Source of the DNA: Branchiostoma floridae
Lineage: Eukaryota > Chordata > Leptocardii > Amphioxiformes > Branchiostomatidae
Direction of reading: 5' to 3'
NCBI RefSeq assembly: GCF_000003815.2
Contig: NC_049994.1
Span: 17,444,490 to 17,508,489 of the forward strand
Length of the DNA stretch: 64,000 nucleotides
Shown here: positions 18,501 to 38,397 of the stretch, piece after piece
Numbering within the stretch: position 1 is the first letter of the stretch
Layout: the number at the start of each line of letters is the position of its first letter
The notes under the pieces: generated by a model
The model's input: only the letters and a program-made list of their open reading frames with translations
Told to the model about the DNA's origin: nothing
Databases searched by the model: none
Made by a program: the position numbers and the translations under genes

Positions 18501-21500
18501 AAGACAAGAGGATTTAATTATCCATCTCACCTCCACGTGTTTGTTCCACTTCCCGCAGAACTTCTTGTCCCTGAACTCTGCCGGCAGCACCAGGAGGGAC
18601 CTGAACACCCGCAGGTACTGGTCAAAAGTCAGCGAGTTGAAGAGGTGGATCTGTCGGTGGGAGAAACGGGACTTCACGCGCTTCTCAAGCAGCTCGATTA
18701 CATCCTGGGGAGGGGGGAGATGGAGACGGTCAGAAATCTTATAGTAGCATCAAGGAAGTTTCAAAAGAGTGGTACTGTGGGGACACAATGGAAATTAAGC
18801 CAATGACTGTCATGTATGCAAATCGGGACTAATTTGCACTCAAATGTCAATTGCACTTTTCACATGTGAGTCAAACATCGCTGAAAGGCGATTGATGTTC
18901 ATTAATGCATATATCCGTAAATAAAGAACCTTACTATATGAATGCATATATGTTAGTCCAATGACAGGGATGTGAGCTTACAATGACATCAAACCTTTCA
19001 AACTATGATCTGTTTGAACTGTGAACAATGAACCCTTTGATCTGTGAACTGTGAACACTTTGAACTGTGAACTATGAACCAGGTATTTGAACTGTGACTT
19101 TTTCAATTATGAGCCTACCAGCCTACAAGTGAGCCCTATGAGTCCGTGGTCGGAGCCTGTTATGACTGAGACACGTGACGTCATACCTGTAACAGTGTTG
19201 AACTATGAACCATTAAACTGTGAACTATGAACCCTTTATTTGAACTGTGACCTATGAACCCATCAGCCTACAGGTCAGACCTATGACTGTAATCGGAGCC
19301 TGCTGTGACTGAGCCACATCAAACCCTTTGAACTATGAACCTTTGAAGGCTTGAACTATGACCTATGAACCTACCAGCCTACAGGTCAGCCCTATGACTG
19401 TTATCGGAGCCTGCTGTGACTGAGCCACGTCAAACAGGTTGTACAGCAGCGTCTGGTTCTTATGGTGGGCAAAAAGGTCAAACTCCTCAAGGACAAACAG
19501 CACAGCCTGGCTGTCCCTACTGCCTGTGGGGAGAATACACAGGCTGATCATTAAATGTAGTAAAAGTAGGGTAAGTTAGCAGTCAGTTTAAGAGTGTAAA
19601 GTTATGAGTGCTTGACCTGTTTTTTTTTCTTTGTAGTTAACGATTTATGAAGGTTGTCCACTATGATTAAAGAAAGCCCCGGGCATCACATCAAACACAC
19701 TGTATAGCTGATATATCTTAGAGATAACATTACTCACCTTTCTTTAGTGCTTCCAGCAGGAAAGCAAGGTTGTCTGCAAAGGAACCCTGAAAAACAGAAC
19801 AAGGAAACAATCTGAAAACTACAGTTGCAACAATCTTAGTCTCTTAACCATCTTGTTTTGATGTTGTTTGTGCACTGTTGCACTAATGTTGACTCTACTT
19901 GTGCAATTACCTGAACATGCATGTACTTTTCATATATTTTTGGAGGAAGGTTACATTTTAAGCAGATGTTGTTTCCTCTTAATACCTGTTACGTAGAGAA
20001 TTACTAATAAAAGAAAAGAAAACTCACAAACACCCTGTTCCCCACCACGTTCTCTAGCTGCAGTTGTCGGGTGATCTCCTTCAGCGCGATCCTGTCGTCT
20101 GTCTGTAACAAACCTGGAGTGGAGGATACAGAAGAAAATATCTCAAAACCAGTCTAACAAGAACATCTTGTTGGTTAGAAACTATACAAACTGGAGCTAA
20201 CTACAGTGAACACCATAGACTGTTGAAATGGAAATAGGTTATATTTCATTAATCTGTATACAATCTACAACATAACATGACATTTTAGCTTAAGTTGTAT
20301 CAGACAAGTAGCCCCAGATACAACAACCGTTCCTGACAGCTATAAACTGAATGAACTGGAACTAACTGCACCATAGACTGTTAAAATAAATATAACGCTA
20401 GTTCACCTTTATTCGTATGTTAAGCTATAGCCGTTGTAAATAAAACAGGATATATAGGGATATAATGTTGATGGACAGTGGTTTTAAATTGCATTTTTTA
20501 AAATATAATGCAGTTTGAGACCATCATCCGTCGACTTGATATCCCGAAATACCTTGGTGTTAAATACAATGGATAAATGTTATCCCGCGAATAAAGGTGA
20601 ACTAGCGTTAGCTTGCTAGGTTATATCTTATCATGCTGGAGACAATTTAAAAAACAACACAACATCAGTAGAAGTGACCCACCGTTCAGATGCACCTCCA
20701 GCACATTGTCTCTGAAGTCCCTGTTTTCCTTTAACTCTGCCAGGACACTACTCAGCAGCTGGGAACATTTAGAGAAGAATTTGTCCTGAATACTAGTAAG
20801 TCTCTTGAATAGTTTTATTTGTGTGGTGGTTAAAGGGGGTATCACATTGGACTGCAGGCCTGTGTCCTAAATTGGATGTGTTACCTTTGACTTAAATCAA
20901 TACGATGGGAATATCATACAGCATAATGTATGATTAAAAAGATAATAAACTGCAGCTTCTGTGAGGTACTAGTACCCGATTTATCTATTTATTTATTTAT
21001 TTCACACACGCAAAAAAAAAAAGCCACGTCCCTCCTGAATTGAGTGAGATTTGTTACATGACGTACCATAAAAATACACGGCATGAACATACAAATACAA
21101 ATCCAGGTTACATTACAAAACGATCGGCAAGTAAACAGCCGGAAGGCCAGCACGATACCAGTAGATTTAGTGAACCCATGAAAATATTGAGAGTTGGCTT
21201 TACACATTACCATAGTCTTCCCTGCTCCCCGGGGTCCTATGATGAGGGCGGAGTTGCTCTCCCCCATAGATGAACATCTCTGGATCAAATCTAATAAATG
21301 TCTGATGAAAAAATGAATATGTATTGTTGTTAAATGTTAGTGCACACACTACAATATCAGTGACAAACATTGAGAATGTAATCATATCATCAAAATTGTT
21401 TGTTTTTTCATGCATAACGTTACTGTTGAGAAAAAGATTGATGTACATCAGATGTTAACATTGACTATCATAATTCTACCAGGTGGCATAATACTGCCAC

Positions 21501-21999
21501 CTCAAAAATCGTTAGTATAGAGGTCTTCCCATGGTTGTCTTAAACACCGAATGTTAAATATCCTAAATGTAATACGATTCAGATATTTCCATGTTGAAAA
21601 CAATCTTGAGAAGGTCTCTATAACAACGTTTTTGGAGGTGGCGGTATAATGGCACCTGGTGGAATTATGCTAAATGTATATGTTAACGTTACTCTTTCAA
21701 TTTTCATATCATCTTACAAAAGAACCAATCAAGTTCGAAGTTGGCTTGTTGTACACAACATAACATCATAAGTCGCCTTAGGTCATAATATCCTGGAATT
21801 TGTGTTTGATTAGAACTTTACTGTACATAGTAAAACAAAGATGATCTTGCTACCTGCGAGGTTTGTCCAGATCATTCTCTCCGGCTACGTCACAAGGCGC
21901 TGAGATCTTATAAACCCGCTCCCGGAGAACTCTCTGCAGCTCCGAGTAACACGCGCCTTCCGACATCGCCGCCGAACCTGTAGATTTTCTCTTACTCAT
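15523..21999 (-). CDS. ORC4: Origin recognition complex subunit 4; 12 coding exons, complete
   Basis: Exons in coding order are 21854-21999, 21211-21301, 20683-20758, 20028-20113, 19738-19786, 19375-19523, 18531-18704, 18001-18087, 17581-17689, 16968-17063, 16540-16607 and 15523-15705. All phases agree and give 437 residues, the usual length for the family. The protein is an AAA+ ATPase subunit of the complex that marks replication origins and loads MCM helicase. The Walker A motif GPRGAGKT is at residues 71-78 after [10 protein letters not shown]. The Walker B region reads [11 protein letters not shown], with Glu where vertebrate ORC4 has Asp (from memory). [20 protein letters not shown] carries the conserved arginines, and the C-terminal winged-helix part contains [14 protein letters not shown] and [10 protein letters not shown]. 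The start is the first in-frame ATG (MSKRKSTG), 213 bp from the divergent RNF113A start. Introns hold three MITEs and one junction minisatellite. Confidence 0.97.
16160..16500. mobile_element. hAT-like MITE, family B copy 1 (CAGGGCTCGAAATAC ends)
   Basis: A 341-bp element with inverted ends CAGGGCTCGAAATAC and GTATTTCGAGCCCTG (right end GGTATTTCGAGCCCTG) in an ORC4 intron. CCTTA on both sides fits a 5-bp target duplication. Copies lie at 52573-52888, 58758-59094 (inverted) and 61248-61569. The interior is dominated by ACCTGCA/TGCAGGT motifs near both ends. No transposase. Confidence 0.88.
17200..17300 (+). mobile_element. LINE reverse-transcriptase C-terminal remnant
   Basis: The sequence GGACAGAGCTACATGGAAGC begins a frame resembling DRATWKR-VKT, then decays with stops. 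It matches 27895-28015, where the frame is better kept (DRAAWKHSVKT ... RDPSSSIMS). The pattern D-R-x-x-W-[RK] is usual near the end of LINE RT proteins. Located in an ORC4 intron on the opposite strand. Confidence 0.55.
19090..19374 (-). repeat. Decoy copies of ORC4 exon 6 3' end and donor
   Basis: The end of exon 6 with its donor (minus strand GTAGGCTG then GTAGGT) and about 65 bp of exon are repeated at roughly 19105-19170 and 19256-19322. Both read (plus strand) CAGCCTACA-GT...CCTATGA...CGGAGCCTG-T-TGACTGAG. Between them lie repeats of GAACTGTGAACTATGAACC. The genuine junction is at 19375. Confidence 0.85.
20393..20610. mobile_element. Foldback MITE, family C copy 1
   Basis: The ends TAACGCTAGTTCACCTTTAT and ATAAAGGTGAACTAGCGTTA are perfect inverted copies, and the inner sequence also folds (GCATTATATTTTAAAAAATGC-like centre). 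A second copy is at 38398-38619, and a fragment at about 49158-49190. It sits in ORC4 intron 3. Confidence 0.85.
21471..21667. mobile_element. Foldback MITE in ORC4 intron 1
   Basis: TAATTCTACCAGGTGGCATA and the right end TGGCACCTGGTGGAATTA are inverted copies, extending inward through CTGCCACCTC/GAGGTGGCGG. About 197 bp long, without coding capacity. Confidence 0.75.
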
Positions 22000-22212
22000 T
22001 TTCTTTTACCTTTTAAATCGCTTCTACTCAACACTAAGTCTACACACTTTACTATGTTGTCACGCTTGCTTTTCCCGCCACTACGTACCCTAATGCTCCA
22101 TAACGTGATGTCTGATTGGCTAAAGTTTATGCAAATTTTTCATCGACCAATGAGGCAGCATGTTACAAAACATAACCTTTGACAAATCGTTGACCTCACG
22201 TTGACATCCAAC
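22000..22212. promoter_or_regulatory. Bidirectional promoter between ORC4 and RNF113A
   Basis: Only 213 bp separate the two divergent start codons, so both 5' UTRs and the core promoters must lie here or the first introns must be used. TTTCCCGC at 22071-22078 fits the E2F consensus, apt for a replication-licensing gene. ATTGG at 22115-22119 and CCAAT at 22147-22151 are NF-Y-type boxes in opposite orientations. ATGCAAAT at 22129-22136 is an octamer motif between them. No TATA box is apparent. The function of each motif is inferred. Confidence 0.75.
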
Positions 22213-31218
<9,006 letters not shown>

Positions 31219-32195
31219 TCCATTCTGTACATCAAAGGAATATCTAGAGCTGAGTTTTATATCTTATGTATTACTGTACATGTATATGTAGATGGAAGGA
31301 TGCCTACTGCTAACTACTGTATAGGGAGACAACACAGACCTGACTATCTGTATAATATCTGCAAGCAGAGTATTGTAGACTTGTTTCCAATAAACAAAAT
31401 CTCCCATCATTACTGGGCGACATGACATACAATATTTTCCCCACCCAAGTAGTGAGATTTTGCAGTTCAAGAAGTCTTGATGTTTTGTTATTCCAGGAGT
31501 TGATTTTGTCTCTGGTTAAGAGTCTCCAGTGGATGTGACAACAAAGTTGCCCAGAATCAGTGACCAACGTTTGTAAACATAGTCTTGTTTATGTTTGAAC
31601 TATGATGAGGAGACATGATATTGGCATATGCAAAGCTGTGCCAGCTTGTTTTATTGGACATGGTAGCAAAACATCAAAGTTTTCAACATACAAATTATAC
31701 ATCACTTGTGTTTGTATCTGTAAATTTGTACTAAGCAGTCATAATAAGTGAGAACACAATAAAAAATAATAAAAGAAATAAAACACTAGCGTAGATTTGT
31801 GTCTTGTGGAATTATTCAACACCTTTTCAAGACAAAGGCTTAGAGTTGTAAAACGTGACATTTTGTCTCTAAAACTCCAATTCACCACCAACTTTGTACA
31901 TGTACTTCAAACAATCTAATTTAACACCACACTATATAAGTAATATTACCATAAGTGCTAATTGAAAGTTACATTTTTATCTATTTACAACTAAGTGATG
32001 ATTACAATTCACACACTCTGTTGGTCCTTTTCCCCCCAAAAAATGTGCTGGCGTATTGCCAAAATGGCCTGAAAAGAATCATTTTCCTACTCTCTGAAGG
32101 AATCATAAGCACTGTACAATGCATTTGTTTAAACCCACGCCAGGGGTTCATAAACGATTGGGGCACTATGGACAGCTTTTGGCTCATTCTTGTCC
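31219..32195. other. Convergent 3' ends of RNF113A and the LRR receptor
   Basis: No exon was recognised. The two genes converge here, so this should be 3' UTR of both. TTTATT at about 31650 (AATAAA on the minus strand) could end the LRR transcript, which would give it a UTR of about 550 nt. Confidence 0.5.
31389..31394 (+). terminator. Candidate RNF113A polyadenylation signal
   Basis: AATAAA lies 171 nt after the stop; another is at 31758-31763 in an A-rich stretch. I cannot tell which is used. Confidence 0.45.
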
Positions 32196-34022
32196 TCATA
32201 GATCAGTCGACTCATAGTCATTCTCGTGCCTGGTAACCTGCGGACCAGCTCCAGCACCTTTAGGAATTGTTGCCCCATAGCTTTCATGGGACTGTGGATC
32301 AACGGACATTTCTGCAGTAACAGCAGACTCGTTGTCATTCTCATACACAATAACCCGTGGAACTGTCCCGTGGTCAACCTCCCCTCCCCTCCTCACATGG
32401 CCGTTCTCATACTTGCGGGACCAAGGACCGTATTCAGATGGAACTGATTCATATATGTGAGCGTGTGGAGGGTCAGGACCATGTACAGCTGCCCACCCGT
32501 TCTGCACATCAGTCGGTGGACCTACTCCATTCCTACATGGAAGGGAAGGAGACGGGACCTCATAATGTACTGAAAAGCTGGTACGATCTCCCCGGTAGGC
32601 TGAATTTGATCCTCCAGACCTTGACCTAGCAATTGCATCTTGATACTCAGCTTCGTCTATTCCCGGGGCACGTTGGTTTGTTTGGTGGGGATGCCCATGT
32701 ATTGTAACATTGGCCGTGGCGTTTGTATTGTTGAACACAATACTTGTGCCTGGCATTGAGGCGGGATTGTTCGCCATTTTACTGTGATACTTCCAGGCTG
32801 CACAAAGACAGCAGCATAAAAGAAGGGCCCCGACTGCTACGCCCAGAGAAAAAATGATTAAGCTATAGATGCCCGAACTTTGCTTTTGACAGGTACAGCA
32901 GGGATCCCCGAGATCAGAAAGACTTACGTTCTGTAGCAAGTTTTTCCCCTGGAGGTTATAAGGCCCAGCGCATGTGATCTGGTGCTCAAATGGATACGAC
33001 CCGTTCATCATTTTCTTAAAGGGCCGCATCCAACAGTCACACTGCCAGGGATTATTGTCAATGTTGACAATTGCGATGGAGGCCAATATGTCATAGGCTA
33101 AGTCTGGCAGTGATTGCATTTGATTGTAGTCCAGTGTAAGGTTTGAGAGCACCGGGGTATTCAAATTTAGTAAGAGATATGTAGGAAAATATCCGATACG
33201 GTTTTGAGACAGAAACAAGTCCCGTAGATTATGAAGCCCCANNNNNNNNNNNNNNNNNNNNNNNNNNNNNNNNNNNNNNNNNNNNNNNNNNNNNNNNNNN
33301 NNNNNNNNNNNNNNNNNNNNNNNNNNNNNNNNNNNNNNNNNGATTTCTATGCAGGTCAAGCCCTGCAAGTTTCCGAGTCCAGCAAACCCACCAGATGGGA
33401 GATTTTCCAATCGATTATTATTGAGCCACAAATTCTGCAGATTGCCAAGTCCCACAAATATGTCAGCGGGAATACTGGTCAACATGTTATTGCCAAGATT
33501 CAAAACCGTTAGGTTACCAAGCCCTGTAAATATGCCAACAGGGGGACTTTTCAATTGATTGTTGTCAAGATGAAGGTGCTGTAGTTTACCAAGCCACGAA
33601 AATGTGCCCACTGGGAAACTGGACAAATGGTTTCCGCTAAGGTTCAACCGCTCCAGATTATCAAGCCCGGCAAACACGTCAGCTGAGAGATTCTTTAGCT
33701 GGTTACCTTCGAGACTTAAGGTACTTAAGCTGGTCAATCTAGAGAATGTTGCGTTGTTGACTGTGGAGATGTTATTGAAACTAAGACTTAATTTTCTCAA
33801 GTTGCTGTACCTTGATAAATCAGCGTGCCCTAAGGTTTTTATGCTGTTAAAACCCAAGTCAAGTTCAGTGATGTTTGTAGGCAGGTACTGAGGAACACTC
33901 TTGAGGCTTCTGCTGCTGCAGTCACAGTATGATGGACAGCTGCTGCTGCAGGCTGAGGTCGGTCCAGCTTCCTTCAGGATGATCAGCAACAGGATCAGTA
34001 TATTCTTCAACTTGTTAGACAT
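32196..34022 (-). CDS. Leucine-rich-repeat transmembrane receptor, single coding exon with a gap
   Basis: From the ATG at 34022 the protein starts with a signal peptide (MSNKLKNILILLLIILKEAG), then an LRR N-cap (CSSSCPSYCDC), at least nine LRRs of about 24 residues (e.g. NLERLNLSGNHLSSFP), an LRR C-cap (NPWQCDCWMRPF ... C) and a transmembrane helix (IYSLIIFSLGVAVGALLLC). The cytoplasmic tail of about 190 residues has several tyrosines: YEVPSP, IYESVPSEY, KYENG, VYENDNE and DYESTDL. Two of these are Y-x-N, the Grb2-SH2 pattern. The longer frame from 34124 is not used, because a GTACAG acceptor lies 5 bp before this ATG. A 100-N gap at 33242-33341 interrupts repeat 8, and the residues just before it (LTCIEI) do not fit the LRR pattern. 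No TIR domain or ITIM is present, so I would not call it a Toll-like receptor. Confidence 0.88.
   Translation of the reverse strand: MSNKLKNILILLLIILKEAGPTSACSSSCPSYCDCSSRSLKSVPQYLPTNITELDLGFNSIKTLGHADLSRYSNLRKLSLSFNNISTVNNATFSRLTSLSTLSLEGNQLKNLSADVFAGLDNLERLNLSGNHLSSFPVGTFSWLGKLQHLHLDNNQLKSPPVGIFTGLGNLTVLNLGNNMLTSIPADIFVGLGNLQNLWLNNNRLENLPSGGFAGLGNLQGLTCIEIXXXXXXXXXXXXXXXXXXXXXXXXXXXXXXXXXXGLHNLRDLFLSQNRIGYFPTYLLLNLNTPVLSNLTLDYNQMQSLPDLAYDILASIAIVNIDNNPWQCDCWMRPFKKMMNGSYPFEHQITCAGPYNLQGKNLLQNVSLSDLGDPCCTCQKQSSGIYSLIIFSLGVAVGALLLCCCLCAAWKYHSKMANNPASMPGTSIVFNNTNATANVTIHGHPHQTNQRAPGIDEAEYQDAIARSRSGGSNSAYRGDRTSFSVHYEVPSPSLPCRNGVGPPTDVQNGWAAVHGPDPPHAHIYESVPSEYGPWSRKYENGHVRRGGEVDHGTVPRVIVYENDNESAVTAEMSVDPQSHESYGATIPKGAGAGPQVTRHENDYESTDL
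33242..33341. other. Assembly gap (100 N) inside the LRR exon
   Basis: A placeholder of 100 undetermined bases. It keeps the frame only because the length happens to allow it; the number of missing repeats is unknown. Confidence 0.99.
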
Positions 34023-35110
34023 GGTACCTGTACAAAAGACATTACCTACTAGTAGGTTTACGACTGAAATACATATACGTGTACTTGTTGCAACTTCCTG
34101 TGCTAATACTGTGGCCGTTGACATATGCCTGTTTAATCAGTAATTACAACCCTTTGTTCTCTATATGAACTTGGGCATGACAATAATCTTGGCCTGGGTT
34201 TACCCAGCCATGAAGCATACACTTGTTTCTTGATACTGGGAGCCGGTATACTTTACCTTGGCCTTTATTGTACTAACATGCCAATTAAAAGGCCCTATAG
34301 TCTGCTAGTGCAGAGTCACGTCTCTTATATTCATCCTAGCCTGCTTTACACGTGCATCCTGCATGGCCAAAAACAAGGTATAATCATGGTAATGCCATGC
34401 GACGCCTCCTCAAACAACCTTTTATTGTGCTCGGTGGGCGTAGTCTTTAACTGTCAAATTTGTAACAGGCAATTACACAACAAGTATCCTTTCTGAACTC
34501 TTTCAAATTTGTGCAGTGTTTTCAATGTAACTTGATAAAACATGATCTTATCAAGAATTTTTCTCAGTTTAATCTCCATTTATGTTGTCAAATCTTTGTT
34601 TCCGTTTCGCACGCACCAGGCCTTAAAACAGCGTAACAGGCACTGCCAAATGTTTGTGTATAGAAGGTACTTAGCACACTAATAGGGGTCCCGAACCTAC
34701 ACCACTTACGTACTCGATGGCGCAATGAGCTATACAACACTGAAAAATCACTATTTTAATAGCATGTCCTGACGTCACGAGTCAAATCTAAAACTACCGC
34801 TGCAGTGCCGCCGTGGATCAAAGAGCCTCAGTACTAGTGATTCCCAATATCAAACTTGACCTTTGTTTGGCCGACACCTACTTTCCTACCAAACATCGGT
34901 GGGATCAATTTGCAGTTTGTCGAGTTTTGCTGACCAAAAACAAACGATAACACTATAGTTGTCACACACGGTAACAAAAACATGACCTTTTGTGCACTGA
35001 AAGGTAAGGTACAGCCTTGTTGGTCGGTCTTCAAGCTCGTTTACTTGTGAACGAAAGTTAAGAACGCTGATGCAGCTAGACTCTATAGGGTTCGAAATAT
35101 TACAACTTAC

Positions 35111-35200
35111 CCAGTGACGATTTCAATAACGGCACACTTCAGGCCCCAGAAGTCCAACGGCAGTCCGTTCTAGATCTCAGGCTAGGAAGTCACTTCTGCG
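35111..35200 (-). other. Probable 5' UTR exon of the LRR receptor
   Basis: On the minus strand CACTGG followed by GTAAGT forms a strong donor with exon end at 35111, and the LRR coding exon has an acceptor just before its ATG (exon start 34027). The left (upstream) boundary is not visible. I infer that these two join. Confidence 0.45.
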
Positions 35201-35562
35201 GTTGACAACAACTTGGACTCAGTTGTACTCAGAGTACTCAGCAAGTTGTGGCTGCGTTTCCTGGTGTGGCAAACTTAATATTGAATGGCCAAAATTGTAA
35301 CGGGGAATTCCCGGTATGCAAATCTGCTATTGTTGCATCTGTGGACTTACCCTTTACCTATGAGTCAAACCGGTGAAGTAGGATTTTGGACACATCGCGG
35401 CCGGCCAGGTTATCATGCCAGGGAGGTTATTATGTCAAAGGCCGTGTCTGTGCCCGCTAGAGGACTTAAGGACTTCAGATGTTCCGGTACTTTTTTTCTA
35501 CATCCATAAAAGACAGGATAATTCTCTCAAAACCATAGCACAAATCTCTAGGTTGACACCTT

Positions 35563-35675
35563 TCTATTCTATTCTATTCTATTCTATTCTATTCTATTCT
35601 ATTCTATTCTATTCTATTCTATTCTATTCTATTCTGTTCTATTCTGTTCTGTTCTATTCTATTCTATTCTTTACT
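35563..35675. repeat. (TTCTA)n pentanucleotide microsatellite
   Basis: About 20 units of TTCTA, with TTCTG variants near the right end. It lies upstream of the LRR gene and downstream of the small membrane-protein gene. Confidence 0.97.
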
Positions 35676-35984
35676 TTGTTAAGGTACTGGTACTAATTAG
35701 GGCAACCCAGAATTGCTGACGGAATCTAAATTATTACAAGGCGAAACCGGAAATGACTGTCTAAAGTATATTTATTGCGAATATGAAGGGTTGGGTAAAT
35801 ATCACAGTACCGGTACAACAAACCACATGTTATCTCGGATGAAATAGTTTTTCCCTTACTTGTACCAACGAGGCGCTAACGTATCCCAGTCCCTCCCACC
35901 AGCAAAACAAGTAATATCTGATGTCAAACAATATAGTGCGTCAACGTACGTGTACAGGGGTCACTCAAGTTCGTTCTAAGTAAC

Positions 35985-37090
35985 TTAGTAGTAAAATAAA
36001 ACTTCGTCGGCCGTTTCAAATAGGTTCTGAGGCTCCTCTTTATCGACTAGCTCAGCACATGTTTCTGTTTGTTTCCCACAAACAGGACGGGCTAGACTGT
36101 CGTGCTCTTGTCGAAAGACAAAAACCAAACAAGCAATGATGACGCCGATGAAGACTCCGCCGGACAGTGTGCCAACAGTAGCGGTGATGTCGCATTCCAT
36201 GCCTTTCCCGCAAGGTGGCGTCAGCTGCTCGGGATGAACGTTGTCAAGCGGCCCTCCGTGCATCATGTCCGGGCGTGATGTCCTGTCGTGATAAACATGA
36301 TGGATTGAGTAAATATTCCTTGCTATCGATATACATTTGTGGGTCTGCTTACTTTGCGTTCGTACAGACCCTTGTGGTACCTAGTCCTCCTCCTCCTCCT
36401 CCATCAGGAATGTCATTCAAGAGGCTTCAAGTACCTAGTAGCACATATTGAAGACAGCGTGCACGTTTTCTTCCTGCATGTTTCAGTAGTAGGGTATGTT
36501 TTTACAAGAAGAGGCCGCGCCTTTCAGTTTAAAGAGTATCCCTGTCTATTCGTGCAGCAAGACGCGCCGTCACTCCAAACAGCCTCATCCCGTATTTTAC
36601 ATCCCAACCAAAAGATTGCTGCAGCCCCAACCAAAGCAAGATAGCCAACCCGAGATTGAACCAGGCTAGGGTTTCCAGTTGTCGTCAACTAATTGGAGCC
36701 AGGATCACCCCTGGTCCTGGCTGTCCGAGCAACACTTTACAAACTATATTTGTAAAGCGGTACCGGTGTGACACACCCCTCCCTACACATACAACGTACC
36801 AACAAAACATCGGTCAAAACAAACGAAGCATAGGTCAAAACAGATAAATGCACACTGAAACATCGGCCAAAAATTTTCTAAAAGTTTCCAAGTTTCCAAA
36901 AGACATCATGAATTGTTTCGCAACTTACTCTGCACATGTACAAACTGTTGGGCAGGGTCCGTTTTTGGAGGCCATCTGTTTGAAGAGTACAGCCAGACTG
37001 AATAACGCTACGCAGATGAACAGGGAACGGAATGCTGTACTCTGTACCACACAGGTTTCCATGACTGATGATACACGTGGCATCCTTTTC
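35985..37090 (-). CDS. Small type I membrane protein with a truncated LRR N-cap; two coding exons
   Basis: Exon 1 spans 36929-37090 (acceptor CTGCAG before it, ATG at 37083) and ends TGTGCAGA at a GTAAGT donor. Exon 2 starts at 36282 after ACGACAG and runs to the stop at 35985. The join GA-G keeps the frame and gives 150 residues. The N-terminus is a hydrophobic signal (RSLFICVALFSLAVLF) followed by GPCPTVCTC, the start of an LRR N-cap. Exon 2 gives a short ectodomain with two Cys, a transmembrane helix (GGVFIGVIIACLVFVF) and a tail of about 45 residues ending EVLFYY. No leucine-rich repeat lies between. It could be a receptor that lost its LRR exon, or two outer exons of a gene whose middle exon is skipped or misassembled. 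A second ATG (METCVV) at 37062 is a possible start. Confidence 0.6.
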
Positions 37091-37369
37091 CTGCAGTAAA
37101 AAGTTACGTTATACACCTATAAGTATGTCCCAGGATATAATCTCCAAGCAGATCATTGGTGGTATTCATAGTCCCCTTTGACCAAAGAAGTCCAGTGGTG
37201 TAAAATGGATACATTAAAACATAAAAGTAAACCATCACATCACATTATATGCAACATGTTCGTCTTAGTTGTACACCATATACACCCCAGTTTGGGTCAT
37301 TAACCCTTATATAACTTTCTATTGAGTTTAAGATGACTTTCACAAGCGCTGGCTTGTCGTCATTAATTT

Positions 37370-37880
37370 ACCTAACATCAGATAACCGCCAAAGTGAAAT
37401 TATCGACGTTTTCTAGAAGGATACAAACCTTACACAATATTGATCTCTTTTAGCTCGCTTTACAAATGCTGTTAACGTTCTGTCTTACTGACCACCAAAG
37501 TGAAATCATCGACAATTAACGTTTTCTAGAAGGATACAAACCTTACACAACATTGATATCTTTTAGCTCTCCTGTTCGAGAAAACGTACAACTTTTGCGG
37601 CAGTCTTGGAAATTGTGGCTAAGTGTCTAGACTTTGCAAACTTTTTTTGATTACAAATGTTGTTAACGTTCTGTCTTACCTACCACCCAAGAGAACTTAC
37701 CGACCGTTAAAGTCTTCTAGAAGAATCTATTTTCTTCTTTAGAGCTCTCCTGGCCGAGGACCGGAAAAACACAACTTAAGGCAGTCGAAGAAGTTATGAC
37801 TACGTGTCTTGACGTGGCAAATTTAAACTTGTTAACTGCAGACATGTACGAAATCTGTTACGTTCTGCTTTTTACTTACT
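37370..37880. repeat. Diverged tandem repeat with recurring donor-like sites
   Basis: Blocks AACGTTCTGTCTTAC, CACCAAAGTGAAAT and TTCTAGAAGGATACAAACC recur at about 37384-37455, 37470-37570 and 37665-37745, with a further end near 37860. On the minus strand the CTTAC blocks look like splice donors. The segment may contain the 5' UTR exon of the small membrane-protein gene with copies, like the other junction arrays, but the evidence is weaker. Confidence 0.6.
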
Positions 37881-38397
37881 TTTTGTACTCAAAGCGTCCG
37901 CGAGGTCGTTTTATTTAGTGACGTCATGAGACTCGGGTTTCAAGTTTGGAAGACATGACCGTCACAATGAGTAATCGTGACAGTTTGGTCATGGATAATC
38001 TATCAGCTGCATGTTCCCTCCATGGAGAACATCACACATTCACAGTATCATGTTACATAACCTTCTAATCATTTGCAGGTCAACAGAAGCTACGAGCATG
38101 GCTGAAAAAAACATTAGGTCCTGCTACCATAACGTACGGATTCATCCTGACAGTCTTGTCAATGGATAACTATTGGTAAACAATAGTTGATGGGAAGCTT
38201 TTAGGTCTTAAAATGACCTAGTTTCAGTCGGTAAATAACGCAGGTGGCAGGGACGTAAGGAAGTTCTAATTATGTTGGAAGGTTGGGAGAATCAGAACGA
38301 GTGAATCGCACTTTGTAAATGGAGGACTACTTTTGACAGTCCTCACAACAACTCATTCAAGTTCACAGCCAGAATGCAATTGTCTTTTCATTACAGG

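Larger units (their letters stand above)
34028..35984. other. Upstream region of the LRR receptor; no further gene seen
   Basis: Apart from the proposed UTR exon and the TTCTA microsatellite I see no exon. Open frames here have no recognisable domain. Confidence 0.45.

Noticed and set aside
34023-34124. N-terminal extension of the LRR receptor from an upstream ATG
   Set aside because: It would put 34 residues before the signal peptide, and a splice acceptor lies between.
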